Shown here: piece by piece, positions 24,549-33,420 of the stretch
Layout: each line of letters begins with the position of its first letter
Position numbering within the stretch: position 1 is the stretch's first letter
Assembly (NCBI GenBank): GCA_041660545.1
Contig: JBAZWE010000002.1
Span: 4,422 to 68,421 of the forward strand
Direction: 5' to 3'
Source of the DNA: JBAZWE01 sp041660545
GTDB lineage: Bacteria > Actinomycetota > Thermoleophilia > BMS3ABIN01
DNA: 64,000 bases
Notes under the pieces: model-generated
What the model was told of the DNA's origin: nothing
The model's input: only the letters and a program-made list of their open reading frames with translations
Databases searched by the model: none
Program-made: the position numbers and the translations under genes

Positions 24549-25856
24549 ATGCGCCGCCTCAGAGCATTTCACCGCATCGGCCGCAGGCGGCTTTCACGTC
24601 TCCCCACCCCGCGCCTGCCGCGGCTGCCGCGCATCGGCAGGACGCGCCTGCTGCTGTTCGTGTCCATCCTGGGTCCGGGTCTTATCACCGCCAACGCCGA
24701 CAACGACGCCGGCGGCATCGCGACTTATTCCATGGCGGGCGGCCGTTTCGGCTACAGCATGTTATGGATGCTCCTGCTTATAACGTTCAGCCTGGCGGTC
24801 ACCCAGGAAATGGGAGCCCGCATGGGAGTAGTGACCGGCCAGGGGCTGGCGGCGCTGATCCGCGAACGCTTCCGGCTGAAGCTGACCCTGTTCGCCATGG
24901 CCGCGATGCTGGTGGCGAACCTCGGCACGACCGTCTCCGAGTTCTCCGGTATCGCCTCCAGCTTTCAATTATTCGGAGCGTCCAAGTATTACACGGTGCC
25001 GTTCGTGGCTGTCTTCATCTGGCTGCTGGTGGTGCGCGGCTCGTACAAGATCGCGGAGCGGGCTTTCCTGGTCTTCTCCAGTTTCTACCTTGCGTACGTG
25101 GTCTCCGGTTTCATGGCCCACCCCGACTGGGGCGAGGCGCTTCACAGCACGGTGGTTCCATCGTTTGAGATGAACGCCGGCTATATCCTGCTCTTCATCG
25201 CCGTCATCGGTACCACTATCACACCCTGGGGCCAGTTCTTCATCCAGGCTTATGTCGTGGACAAGGGCATCTCGATCAAGCATTTCCGCTATACAAAAGC
25301 AGAAGTGATAATGGGGGCGATCATCACGGATGTGGTGGCGCTGTTTATCATCGTAGCCTGCGCGGCCACGATTCACACGACCGGCGGTAATATCGACAGC
25401 GCCGAACAGGCGGCCCAGGCGCTGGCGCCGCTGGCGGGGGAGTGGGCGTCGAAGCTTTTCGCTTTCGGGCTGCTCAACGCCTCCGTGCTGGCCGCGGGTA
25501 TCCTGCCGCTGGCTACAGCCTATGCCATCTGTGAAGCCTTCGGTTTCGAGTCCGGCGTAAACCGCTCCTTCAAAGAGGCGCCCATCTTTCACGGTCTTTT
25601 TACGGCCTCCATCGTCTTCGGCGCCGGGGTCGCGCTGATCCCCAACCTGCCGCTGCTGGAGATCATGGTCCTGGCACAGGACGTGAATGGTATCCTGCTG
25701 CCGCTCATTTTGATCTTTGTGATGATTATTGTTAACGACAAGGGGATCATGGGAGAGTATGCCAACAGCAGGCGGCACAATGTGGTCGCGGGGCTGACGA
25801 CCGCGGGATTGATCATACTGAGCCTACTGCTGGTCGTAACCAGCATCTTCGGATAG
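24549..25856 (+). CDS. Nramp-family transporter, probable Nramp-related magnesium transporter (NRMT)
   Basis: 435 residues, about eleven membrane segments after a basic N-terminus. Normal Nramps have DPGN in TM1 and a Met-Pro-His in TM6; here TM1 reads GPGLITANADNDAGGIAT and TM6 GTTITPWGQFFIQ, so the metal-selecting Asn and Met are replaced, as in the NRMT branch that carries Mg2+. The upstream M-box supports Mg2+ as substrate. No SD is obvious before the ATG; translation may be coupled to the preceding gene. Confidence 0.8.
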   Translation: MRRLRAFHRIGRRRLSRLPTPRLPRLPRIGRTRLLLFVSILGPGLITANADNDAGGIATYSMAGGRFGYSMLWMLLLITFSLAVTQEMGARMGVVTGQGLAALIRERFRLKLTLFAMAAMLVANLGTTVSEFSGIASSFQLFGASKYYTVPFVAVFIWLLVVRGSYKIAERAFLVFSSFYLAYVVSGFMAHPDWGEALHSTVVPSFEMNAGYILLFIAVIGTTITPWGQFFIQAYVVDKGISIKHFRYTKAEVIMGAIITDVVALFIIVACAATIHTTGGNIDSAEQAAQALAPLAGEWASKLFAFGLLNASVLAAGILPLATAYAICEAFGFESGVNRSFKEAPIFHGLFTASIVFGAGVALIPNLPLLEIMVLAQDVNGILLPLILIFVMIIVNDKGIMGEYANSRRHNVVAGLTTAGLIILSLLLVVTSIFG

Positions 25857-26018
25857 GGTTTAAAAACGTCGGACCGTTATTCCTCGATCCAGGGCAGTAG
25901 CATAAAAAAACGCGCGTTCGACGTCCGTTGAAAATGCTTACGGCTCACGCGCCATGGCAAGAGCCACAGGATTTCACATCAAACCTCCCACCGACGTTTT
26001 TGCCGTATTTCAAAGTAT

Positions 26019-27533
26019 CTATCCGGCATCGGCCGATGCGACTTCTTTAGGATTATCCATCTCATTGCGCAGGCGGGGAATGAGCTGTACGAATATGAAA
26101 GACGCCGCGATGAATGTGATCGCGAACAGGAAGACATCCCGGAAGGATGCCGTTAACGCCTGTTTGAAGGCGGTATCGGCCACGGCGCCTATCTCTCCTG
26201 AAGTCTGACCGGCTGTAATGCCGTCACTCTGAATCCCCGCTGCAAGCATGTGGGACGTTATGCGCGAGGAGAGGATGGTGCTGAAAATGGCGATCGCAAA
26301 CGAGCCCCCGATGAAACGGCTCATATTCGGCAGTGACGAGGCGATGCCACGTTTGTCGCGTGGCGCATCATGAACAGCCGCCGTCGTAAGTGGCGCCATG
26401 GTCATACCCAGACCAACACCCAGCACGAGTATGGACAGACCGAGCCTTACGGCCGAAGCCTCTGCCGACAACTGGCTGGCCAGGATCACAAAACCGGCGG
26501 CCGCGATTGCCAGACCACATGAAGCAGTCTTTCTGGGACCTATTCTGGCGGTCATCCTGCCGCCTATAGGCGCGACCAGCACGAACATCAGCGCCAGCGG
26601 CGCCAGCTCGAATCCGGTGGCCGCCGGATCGTCGCCGAGAACCGACTGGAAAAAGTAAGGCAAGAGCACGAGCGAAGCGAACATCGCACCTGATGAGAAA
26701 AATCCCGCGATGTTGGCCGCCGCCAGCGACCTTATCTTAAGCAGCCCTAAGTCGAGCATTGGTTGAGTGGTTCTGCTTTCCCAGAAAATAAAGAGCGCCA
26801 GCAACATGGTCATCAGTGCGAAACACCCCAGTACGCGCGGGTCGCTCCAGCCCCAGTTAACTCCCTTGTTCAACCCGAGCAGACCGCTAAACAGTCCGGT
26901 GGTGAGCAAGACAGCCCCCGTGATGTCGAAACCGCGCTGCTCATTCGGCGCCGATTCCTTAAGCACAAACAGCGCCACCGGTACGATGACGACGCAAAGC
27001 GGTATGTAAATATAAAAGATGCTGCGCCAGCCGAAGGCCTCGACAAGCAAACCGCCGCCGGTCAGCCCGAGCACCGGCGCGGCCCCTATTACCCCACCCA
27101 TGATTCCCAGCGCCTGAGCCCGACGCTTCTGCGGAAAGGCCTCAAAAACGAAAGCCAGCGCCATGGGTGACAGGGCGCTCGAGCCGATCGCCTGCAAGGC
27201 CCGGCCGATAATGAGGCTGTATGGATTCCAGGCGACGGCGCAAAGAATCGATGTCGCCGAGAAAAGCAGAAGCCCGATAACAAAGATTTTTTTGTGACCG
27301 TAGATGTCGCCGGCACGGCCCCAGACCGGCATGAGCGTCGCCTGCGTGATCATGAAGATGGTGACGACCCAGGTCATGGTCGTGATGGATGAGCCGAACT
27401 CGACGGTTATGGTGGGCAGCGCTATGTTGACGATGGACGAGCTTAAGATCGCCATCATCATACCCCCCGCCACCGTGACCAGAACCAGCCAGCGGTAATA
27501 AGGAAGCGCCTGCAGGCGGGAGCGCCGGCCCAT
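26019..27533 (-). CDS. DHA2-type MFS drug efflux transporter (14 TM, EmrB/QacA family)
   Basis: 504 residues, about 14 membrane segments. Motif A-like GRAGDIYGHKKIFVIG (loop 2-3), motif C-like GGVIGAAPVLGLTGGGLLVE in TM5 and the second-half GGRMTARIGPRKT. Proton-driven export of lipophilic compounds is the usual role. It is the last gene of a leftward unit behind an ABC exporter, suggesting joint resistance to a toxic compound. It starts 10 bp after the permease stop. Confidence 0.86.
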   Translation of the reverse strand: MGRRSRLQALPYYRWLVLVTVAGGMMMAILSSSIVNIALPTITVEFGSSITTMTWVVTIFMITQATLMPVWGRAGDIYGHKKIFVIGLLLFSATSILCAVAWNPYSLIIGRALQAIGSSALSPMALAFVFEAFPQKRRAQALGIMGGVIGAAPVLGLTGGGLLVEAFGWRSIFYIYIPLCVVIVPVALFVLKESAPNEQRGFDITGAVLLTTGLFSGLLGLNKGVNWGWSDPRVLGCFALMTMLLALFIFWESRTTQPMLDLGLLKIRSLAAANIAGFFSSGAMFASLVLLPYFFQSVLGDDPAATGFELAPLALMFVLVAPIGGRMTARIGPRKTASCGLAIAAAGFVILASQLSAEASAVRLGLSILVLGVGLGMTMAPLTTAAVHDAPRDKRGIASSLPNMSRFIGGSFAIAIFSTILSSRITSHMLAAGIQSDGITAGQTSGEIGAVADTAFKQALTASFRDVFLFAITFIAASFIFVQLIPRLRNEMDNPKEVASADAG

Positions 27534-27542
27534 TATTTTTCG

Positions 27543-28313
27543 TCATGATTGACGGCTGAAAGCAGAGATGGCAACGGTCAACATGACCGCGGAAATCAGC
27601 ACGATCAACGCGATATCGGTTGTGAACGAATACCGCGAGGGAACATCGGTAAGCATTATTGACCGCAAGGCGTCAACGCCATATGTGAGTGGGTCCAGCT
27701 TCGACAGGATATCCATCCAGGTTGGCGCGTTTGCCAGCGGGAACATGGCTCCGGAGAGGAAGAACATGGGCATCATGATGAAGTTCATGATCATCTGAAA
27801 ACCCTGCATGCTCTTAAGCCGCGTGGCCACAAGCACTCCCATGCCGGTCATCGAGAACGATACAAGAAAGAGCGTCGGCAGCAGTTCGACAATCATCAGC
27901 GGAGACAGACTGACCCCGGCAAATGGCGCAAGTATCAGCATCAGGCAGCCCTGAAACGAAGCTATCGTGGCACCGCTGATAACCTTGCCCAGGGCGATGC
28001 TCCAGCTGGGAACGGGCGCCACCAGCATCTCTTTGAGGAAGCCGAACTCACGGTCCCAGACGATGGATACAGCAGAGAAGACTCCGGCAAAAAGCACCGT
28101 CATTCCCAGGATCCCCGGGAACATGAAGGTCTTGTAGTCCAGGTTGCCGCCGGCCGCGGGGATACCGCCGCTGATGGAAGAACCCAGCCCCTGCCCCAGG
28201 ATGAAAATAAAGATAATCGGGGTGGCCAGTGAACCGAATATGCGGGCGCGGTCACGAAAGTGACGTTTGAGGTCACGCAACCAGATTATGTATGTGGCGC
28301 GGAAACGTTTCAA
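27543..28313 (-). CDS. ABC-2 type permease (DrrB-like)
   Basis: 256 residues with six membrane segments. FRATYIIWLRDLKRHFRDRARI N-terminus, then WDREFGFLKEMLVAPVP, the characteristic ABC-2 loop. Partner of the adjacent ATPase (their genes overlap by 4 bp). Exports a drug or lipid-like compound; substrate unknown. Confidence 0.88.
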   Translation of the reverse strand: MKRFRATYIIWLRDLKRHFRDRARIFGSLATPIIFIFILGQGLGSSISGGIPAAGGNLDYKTFMFPGILGMTVLFAGVFSAVSIVWDREFGFLKEMLVAPVPSWSIALGKVISGATIASFQGCLMLILAPFAGVSLSPLMIVELLPTLFLVSFSMTGMGVLVATRLKSMQGFQMIMNFIMMPMFFLSGAMFPLANAPTWMDILSKLDPLTYGVDALRSIMLTDVPSRYSFTTDIALIVLISAVMLTVAISAFSRQS

Positions 28314-29398
28314 TGTCCCATCCCCCTCTGCGAGCGGCGGCGTCGCACTCGTGTCTTCATCGCGTCCATCTTGTCGACGGACTCATCGCGTATCTGCTTG
28401 CCGGTAAGGCTTAAAAAGACATCGTCAAGCGTCGGCTCCCGCACGGTGACGGAAAGAATCTGAGTGGTTGTGCTCTTTAATATCTGCGGCAGCACTGTGC
28501 GGCCGCTGGGAACCTCCAGATATATGCGGTCACCAGCCGGGCCCGAAGTGTCGGCCGGCGCCGGCTGTATAGTGGCGGTGAGGTCGAATTTCTCCTTCAG
28601 TTCCGTGGCCGTCGCACTGGCATCCGCTGAGCGCAGAGTGATAATGTCGCCGCCGACACCGTGCTTGAGCGTACCCGGTGTGTCCAGCGCCACTATCTTG
28701 CCGGTGTCGATGATGGCGATGCGGTCGCAATTCTCTGCTTCGTCCATGTAGTGAGTTGTCAAAAATACCGTGATGTCATACTCGGCCCTCAGCTCGTGCA
28801 CGTGTTCCCAGATGGCGCTGCGTGTCTGCGGGTCGAGCCCCAGCGTCGGTTCGTCAAGAAAAAGCACATGCGGATAATGCATGAGACCGCGCGCTATCTC
28901 CAGCCGCCGCTTCATACCCCCCGAATAGGTTTCCACCCTGTCGCCGGCCCGATCGACAAGCCCCACCATTTCGAGCACGCGGCTGGCGCGTGGCCGGCGT
29001 TCAGATGCCGGCACGTTATAGAGCATGGCGTGGACCTGCAGGTTCTCCCACGCTGTCAACTGGTCGTCGAGCGTCGGGTCCTGAAACACTATGCCGATTG
29101 ACTGACGCACGGCGTCCTGCTGGCTGGAAACATCAAAACCGTTGAGGATCGCGCGGCCCGAAGTGGGTTTGAGCAGCGTGCAGAGCATGCTGATGGTCGT
29201 GGTCTTGCCGGCGCCGTTAGGACCGAGGAATCCAAAGATCTCCTTACGGCCTACTTTAAAACTCACCTCATCAACCGCGGTAAAACCGTTGAACTTGCGC
29301 GTCAGGTTCTCGACCTCGATTACCGGCCCCCCAGACGCGGGAGGACGCGCCGCGCTCGCCTGCGCTTTCGCCGCGGCTGATTTATCGAGCGCGTTCAC
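28310..29398 (-). CDS. ABC exporter ATPase (DrrA/CcmA-like)
   Basis: 362 residues. Walker A GPNGAGKTTT, signature YSGGMKRRLEIARGL, Walker B VLFLDEPTLGLDPQ and switch TTHYMDEAENC. A C-terminal domain of about 100 residues (DrrA-type) ends TVREPTLDDVFLSLTGKQIR. The GTG start overlaps the regulator stop (GTGA), so the pair is translationally coupled. Powers the ABC-2 permease downstream. Confidence 0.9.
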   Translation of the reverse strand: MNALDKSAAAKAQASAARPPASGGPVIEVENLTRKFNGFTAVDEVSFKVGRKEIFGFLGPNGAGKTTTISMLCTLLKPTSGRAILNGFDVSSQQDAVRQSIGIVFQDPTLDDQLTAWENLQVHAMLYNVPASERRPRASRVLEMVGLVDRAGDRVETYSGGMKRRLEIARGLMHYPHVLFLDEPTLGLDPQTRSAIWEHVHELRAEYDITVFLTTHYMDEAENCDRIAIIDTGKIVALDTPGTLKHGVGGDIITLRSADASATATELKEKFDLTATIQPAPADTSGPAGDRIYLEVPSGRTVLPQILKSTTTQILSVTVREPTLDDVFLSLTGKQIRDESVDKMDAMKTRVRRRRSQRGMGH

Positions 29399-29646
29399 TT
29401 TTCCTCCTTGCGGGCTATCTCTTCCATCTTTGACAGCCTTGCCATCGCCCTGGAGACGAACTCGGTCACCTGTTCGGACTTGATGACATTGAGCGATTCC
29501 CCGTGCATGCCCGAAAATATCAGAAGCTTGTCGCCCTGCTTGATGTCCAGTTCCTGGCGAGCGTCGGCTGGAATGACAATCTGTCCCCGCTCACCCACGG
29601 TTGCCGAGCCCCAGAACTGTGGGTCTGGCACGCTTTCCTTTGTCAT
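29395..29646 (-). CDS. AbrB/SpoVT-type swapped-hairpin DNA-binding regulator
   Basis: 83 residues from the ATG at 29646 (GGGGATTGAG upstream); a longer frame to 29715 would run through the promoter. The AbrB core ATVGERGQIVIPADARQELDI, then KQGDKLLIFSG, is complete, with a helical C-terminus (SRAMARLSKMEEIARKEEK). First gene of the efflux operon and probably its regulator. Confidence 0.85.
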   Translation of the reverse strand: MTKESVPDPQFWGSATVGERGQIVIPADARQELDIKQGDKLLIFSGMHGESLNVIKSEQVTEFVSRAMARLSKMEEIARKEEK

Positions 29647-29669
29647 TTTTCTCAATCCCCGGTTTGTGG

Positions 29670-29691
29670 AATATGTATGATATTTCATATT
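29670..29691 (-). promoter_or_regulatory. Inverted repeat in the efflux operon promoter
   Basis: AATATG (29670-29675) and CATATT (29686-29691) form a 6-bp inverted repeat with a 10-bp spacer, 24-45 bp upstream of the AbrB-type start, overlapping an AT-rich promoter. A plausible operator for that regulator. Confidence 0.4.
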
Positions 29692-29923
29692 AATAGAATA
29701 ATAACCACTATTCAATGCAGGCTGGGACCCCTGTCATCTTTCAACGTTAAATTTACCGTAAACGGGAAATATTAATAGTAGAGGATAGGTTTGAGGAAGT
29801 TGATACGGAAGTGTCGCCAAAGGTTGAGGTTCATGTAAATCTCGTAAAAAGTACCAAAGAGGATCGGGTTAAAGAAGGGCAGGTGGTAATGATTGAATGG
29901 TGAAAAGAATAGCCTCATTCAAG
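29692..29923. other. Gene-free stretch with a short open frame lacking a start
   Basis: No gene is supported. A frame on the + strand (about 29751-29903) encodes KVEVHVNLVKSTKEDRV and ends TGA at 29901-29903, but has no ATG, GTG or TTG with an SD and is preceded by a stop. It may be the tail of a lost gene. The rest is AT-rich promoter DNA. Confidence 0.3.
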
Positions 29924-29955
29924 ACGTAGAGGCGTTGAGTATAACGTCTCTACGT
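29924..29955 (-). terminator. Hairpin downstream of the site-2 protease gene
   Basis: ACGTAGAGGCGTT (29924-29936) pairs with AACGTCTCTACGT (29943-29955), one mismatch. It lies 33 bp past the stop of the leftward M50 gene. There is no T-tract, so termination strength is uncertain. Confidence 0.45.
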
Positions 29956-29988
29956 TTATGTCAACCGGCGTCTTTTTCCGCAGGTAGC

Positions 29989-31113
29989 CTATTGCGGCGC
30001 CAGCGGCGCGTCGGTCGAACTCAGAAGCATGAACACTTCGCTTAGGTGTTCCAGGGTCACCATTCCCAGCAGGTGGCCGTTCTCCATAACCGGAACCGCC
30101 TTGACTCCGCTTTCATTCATCTTCTCGTAGACTTTGGAGAAAGGCTCATCGGCATCCACGACCGGGAATGTCTTTTCCATGACTTCACCAACCTGGGCTG
30201 TGGGCCCTTTTACATGCAATCCGTTGATGAGATTCGCCCGCGTGAGAACGCCGACGACCTGCCCCGTCTCATCCACAACCGGAAAGTCCTCCTGGAGTCC
30301 GTGTAAAACTATGGTAACAACCTGGCCCAGACTGTGTCCGGGAGAAAGCAGCTGAACATTTCCGGTAACCGCCTGCCCGACCTTGAGCCGAGACAGCACG
30401 GTTTTCATCTGCGCCCCCGCGCCTTCCTGCTCGGCGCCCATGTAAATGAAGATGGCGATGATAATCCAGAGCCACTGGCCGATCAGCAGGCCACCGATGC
30501 CAAGGATAAAGGCAAAGGATTGCCCGATGATCACAGCCGTGCGCGTCGCGCTCACATAAGACATGTGCTGGGCGAGAATGCTTCTTAAGACCCGGCCCCC
30601 ATCCAGGGGAAACGCCGGCAGGAGATTGAACACCGCCAGCATCAGGTTGATGATAAGCATGTATTCGATCAGTCCCTGCAGACTGATGCCCATGAGGATG
30701 TCGGTCGCCTGCTCGGCAGTCGAAGCAACGACCTTGCCGGGCAGGGCCACGTACACGAATCCGAGCATCACGGCTATGACGACGTTGCTTAGAGGCCCCA
30801 CCAGGGATACCCAGAGTTCCTTGCGCGGCTCCTCGGGCATGTTCTTCAGTAGCGAGACGCCGCCGATCGGCAATAAAGTTATGCTGGCAACGTCCGCACC
30901 GTAATGCTGGGCCATCCTGGAATGGCAGAGCTCATGGATGATCACACATATGAAAAGCAGGGAAACAAGGAAGGCGCCATAAACGGTACCCCGTGTGCCG
31001 CCATTGAATGCCACGCCCCAGATGTAGGCGGCCCAGGCGATGATGAGGAAAAAGGTTATATGGATGCGAAGCTCGATGCCGAAAACACGAGCCACTTTAA
31101 AAGACCACTTCAT
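29989..31113 (-). CDS. Site-2 (M50) intramembrane metalloprotease with two CBS domains
   Basis: 374 residues. First zinc motif HELCH in VIIHELCHSRMAQHYG and second motif NLLPAFPLDGGRVLRS (Asp ligand), embedded in five to six membrane segments (residues 1-215). Two CBS domains follow (about 235-365), the usual layout of cytosol-regulated S2P proteases (SpoIVFB-like group). Substrate unknown; a membrane-anchored regulator is typical. Monocistronic. Confidence 0.92.
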   Translation of the reverse strand: MKWSFKVARVFGIELRIHITFFLIIAWAAYIWGVAFNGGTRGTVYGAFLVSLLFICVIIHELCHSRMAQHYGADVASITLLPIGGVSLLKNMPEEPRKELWVSLVGPLSNVVIAVMLGFVYVALPGKVVASTAEQATDILMGISLQGLIEYMLIINLMLAVFNLLPAFPLDGGRVLRSILAQHMSYVSATRTAVIIGQSFAFILGIGGLLIGQWLWIIIAIFIYMGAEQEGAGAQMKTVLSRLKVGQAVTGNVQLLSPGHSLGQVVTIVLHGLQEDFPVVDETGQVVGVLTRANLINGLHVKGPTAQVGEVMEKTFPVVDADEPFSKVYEKMNESGVKAVPVMENGHLLGMVTLEHLSEVFMLLSSTDAPLAPQ

Positions 31114-31207
31114 AGATGATATTTACCCGTTTGGGTGACTGACTAAAACAGCAAAGGTGCCAGCCTGATGTTTCTCGGATTTTTGTTGTCAGAAGCAGGA
31201 ATAAAAA

Positions 31208-31227
31208 AAGCGGCCTTACGGCCGCTT
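31208..31227 (-). terminator. Rho-independent terminator of the topA-rdgB operon
   Basis: Stem AAGCGGCC (31208-31215) with GGCCGCTT (31220-31227), loop TTAC. On the minus strand it is followed by a run of T (the A-run at 31203-31209 on the + strand). It lies 139 bp past the rdgB stop. Confidence 0.85.
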
Positions 31228-31365
31228 ACATTAAATTTCATGATTTATCATTTCGTCCGGTCCGGGAGCCCACGCACTGCAAAAAGGTGGTAAAAACTCT
31301 CAAGGCATTTCGCCTTCCCTAAAAGTTGCCTTCCACCCCCCCTTGGAAAGCCCCGCTCCTGAAGA

Positions 31366-31982
31366 TTAGCCTCCCCGAAGCTGAGCAAGCAGGCTGTGGG
31401 CCGCCCGGGCACGGTGACTGATACGATTTTTTTCTTCGGCAGAAAGCTGGGAAACCGTTAGCGAATAATTATCCGGGATAAAAACCGGGTCGTAACCGAA
31501 GCCGAACTCTCCATGCGGCTCCATGGCGATCGTGCCGGGGAAGTCACCGCGGGCAACCAGCTCGCCGCCCTCAGGCGAAGAGCAGACGATCACACAGANN
31601 NNNNNNNNAAACGGGCGCGGCGATCGTCGTTGCCCTCGAGTTCTTTTAGCAGTTTGTTTACGTTATCAACGTCTGTGGCGTCTTCACCGGCATAGCGGGC
31701 GGAGTAGATGCCGGGCGCTCCAGCAAAAGCCTTTATCTCGATTCCGGAGTCGTCGGCCATGATCCAGGGGACAGTTGCTTCCGGGGTGATCTTTTTTGCA
31801 AGGTATTGCTCCCGCACCGCTTCTACTTTCAGACGGGCGTTCTCTTCAAAGGTGGCGCCTGTCTCTGGAGGAAGCTCAAAACCGGCGGGCATTGCTTCTA
31901 CCCGGATATCATCGAGCAACTGCCCGAACTCGCAGGCCTTGTTGGCATTGCCGGTGGCGAGGATTATTTTTTCCGGAAGCAT
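31366..31982 (-). CDS. rdgB: XTP/dITP diphosphatase (RdgB/HAM1), interrupted by an assembly gap
   Basis: The N-terminal part (31982 to 31609) has IILATGNANKACEF and the active-site MADDSGIEI; the C-terminal part (31598 to 31366) has FGFGYDPVF and SHRARA. Ten Ns (31599-31608) separate them out of phase. RdgB proteins read ARF-x-C here; two missing bases would restore ARF-x-CVIV and a 202-residue protein, the normal length. The enzyme removes non-canonical purine triphosphates. Last gene of the operon. Confidence 0.9.
31599..31608. other. Assembly gap (10 N) inside rdgB
   Basis: Placeholder length. Frame and family spacing on both sides fit a true gap of 2 bp (or 2 mod 3). Confidence 0.9.
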
Positions 31983-31997
31983 GATCGCGTGTTCTCG

Positions 31998-32732
31998 TCA
32001 GCCGCGGGGTTCTGCGGTGACCTTTAACTGTTCGGCGCTGATCTGCTGAATGCCGGATGCGGCCAGATCGATCAGCTGATCGAGCGACTCACGGGAGAAG
32101 GCTGTCTTCTCAGCCGTCGCCTGAAGCTCGACTATATTGCCGGCTCCGGACATGATCACGTTCATGTCCACCTCGGCGCTGCTGTCTTCGATGTAATCCA
32201 GATCGAGCACCGGCTCACCTTCCCAGATGCCGACGCTGACCGCGGCCAGCGAATCCTTTAGGGGGATCTCGGCGATCAGGTCGCGGTCGACGAGGCTCGC
32301 CAGGGCCAGATGAAGCGCGACATAGGCGCCTGATACGGAGGCGCACCGCGTGCCGCCATCGGCCTGGATGACATCGCAATCGACCCAGATGGTGCGATCG
32401 GCCAGACCCCGCAGGTCGACAACGCTGCGCAGGCTGCGGCCTACAAGCCGCTGTATCTCGAGTGTACGGCCGCCCTGCTTTCCCTTTACCGCCTCACGAA
32501 AAGTACGGTCGGGAGTTGAGGAGGGGAGCATGCTGTACTCCGCCGTCACCCAGCCACTACCCTGGCCGCGCATCCAGGCAGGAACCCCGTCCTGGATCTT
32601 GGCGCAACAGATAACCTTGGTCTTGCCCGCCTCGATCAGTACCGAGCCGTCGGCCCATTCTATAAAGTGGGGCGTGAACTTCATGGGCCTGATCTCGCCG
32701 GGCCCGCGCCCGTCCGGTCGTTCAATTGCCAT
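31998..32732 (-). CDS. rph: Ribonuclease PH
   Basis: 244 residues. RPDGRGPGEIRPM N-terminus, then GSGWVTAEYSMLPSST, RSLRSVVDLRGLADRTIWVDCDVIQADGGTR and DLDYIEDSSAEVDMNVIM, all RNase PH hallmarks including the phosphate-binding Arg residues. Phosphorolytic 3'-end trimming of tRNA precursors. Its ATG overlaps the queT stop (TAATG), and rdgB follows 15 bp later, a common rph-rdgB pairing. Confidence 0.96.
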   Translation of the reverse strand: MAIERPDGRGPGEIRPMKFTPHFIEWADGSVLIEAGKTKVICCAKIQDGVPAWMRGQGSGWVTAEYSMLPSSTPDRTFREAVKGKQGGRTLEIQRLVGRSLRSVVDLRGLADRTIWVDCDVIQADGGTRCASVSGAYVALHLALASLVDRDLIAEIPLKDSLAAVSVGIWEGEPVLDLDYIEDSSAEVDMNVIMSGAGNIVELQATAEKTAFSRESLDQLIDLAASGIQQISAEQLKVTAEPRG

Positions 32733-33420
32733 TAAATACCCTTCTCTTGTCCCAGGCCGATGATGGCCGGATTTTTTTTGAGTAAAACAAACAGGGGAGC
32801 TCCCAGAACGACCATGACACCAAGCTCGCCAAGACCTACCCAGAGCGCCGAAGGCAGATATGGAAGCTCTCCGGCGACGTTCAAAACCAGTGCCACTCCG
32901 AAAGCGTTAACGATNNNNNNNNNNTTACCGGAGCCGCCATTCCTTCCCAGCGGGGACCGATGGATCTCATGATCAGCGCGGCCACGAGTGTCATTCCCGC
33001 GCCGAAAGTCAGGTCGATCGCTCCAAAGGGACTGCCTATGTTGGCGATGATGCAGCCGATCCAGAGTCCAGGTACCGCCGCCATCTCGAAAGCCGCCAGG
33101 GGCATCAGCATCTCGGAGATCCTGAACTGCACCTGACCGTAGCTTATGGCGTTCAGTCCCGGCGACAGGGTGAGAACCGCGTACATCGCCGCGATCATGG
33201 CGCCTCTGGCGATCTGCAGAACGGTCATGTTGCGCATGTATCCCGCGACCACGAATGACACTCCCGACGCGTACAACAGACCACATACCAGCATGACTCT
33301 CAGCATTCCATGGTCGTTCTCCGGAAGGGCGTACTCTACAATTCTCTCCCGTCCTATCAACCCCAGGCTGCTGATCACGGCCAGCGCCACTCCAGAAATT
33401 ACAGGTACGTTTTTTTTCAT
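32732..33420 (-). CDS. queT: QueT-family queuosine-precursor transporter, interrupted by an assembly gap
   Basis: The core (SYGQVQFRISEMLMPLAAFE, PGLWIGCIIANIGSPFGAIDL and after the gap IVNAFGVALVL ... VGLGELGVMVVLGAPLF) is QueT. Ten Ns (32915-32924) break the frame; a 1-bp overlap of the two ends restores APVIVNAFG and about 225 residues. An extra N-terminal part of about 60 residues with two membrane segments precedes the normal QueT start region. The ATG overlaps the murI stop (ATGA). Imports preQ1-type precursor for tRNA queuosine. Confidence 0.8.
32915..32924. other. Assembly gap (10 N) inside queT
   Basis: The flanks (GGTAA and ATCGTT in gene sense) share one base; merging them gives the in-frame family motif PVIVNA. 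A 2-bp true gap would also restore the frame. Confidence 0.85.

Noticed and set aside
24969..25778. 269-codon minus-strand frame opposite the Nramp-type gene
   Set aside because: Antisense to a clear 11-TM transporter; the composition (Gln/Arg/His-rich) is that of a shadow frame.
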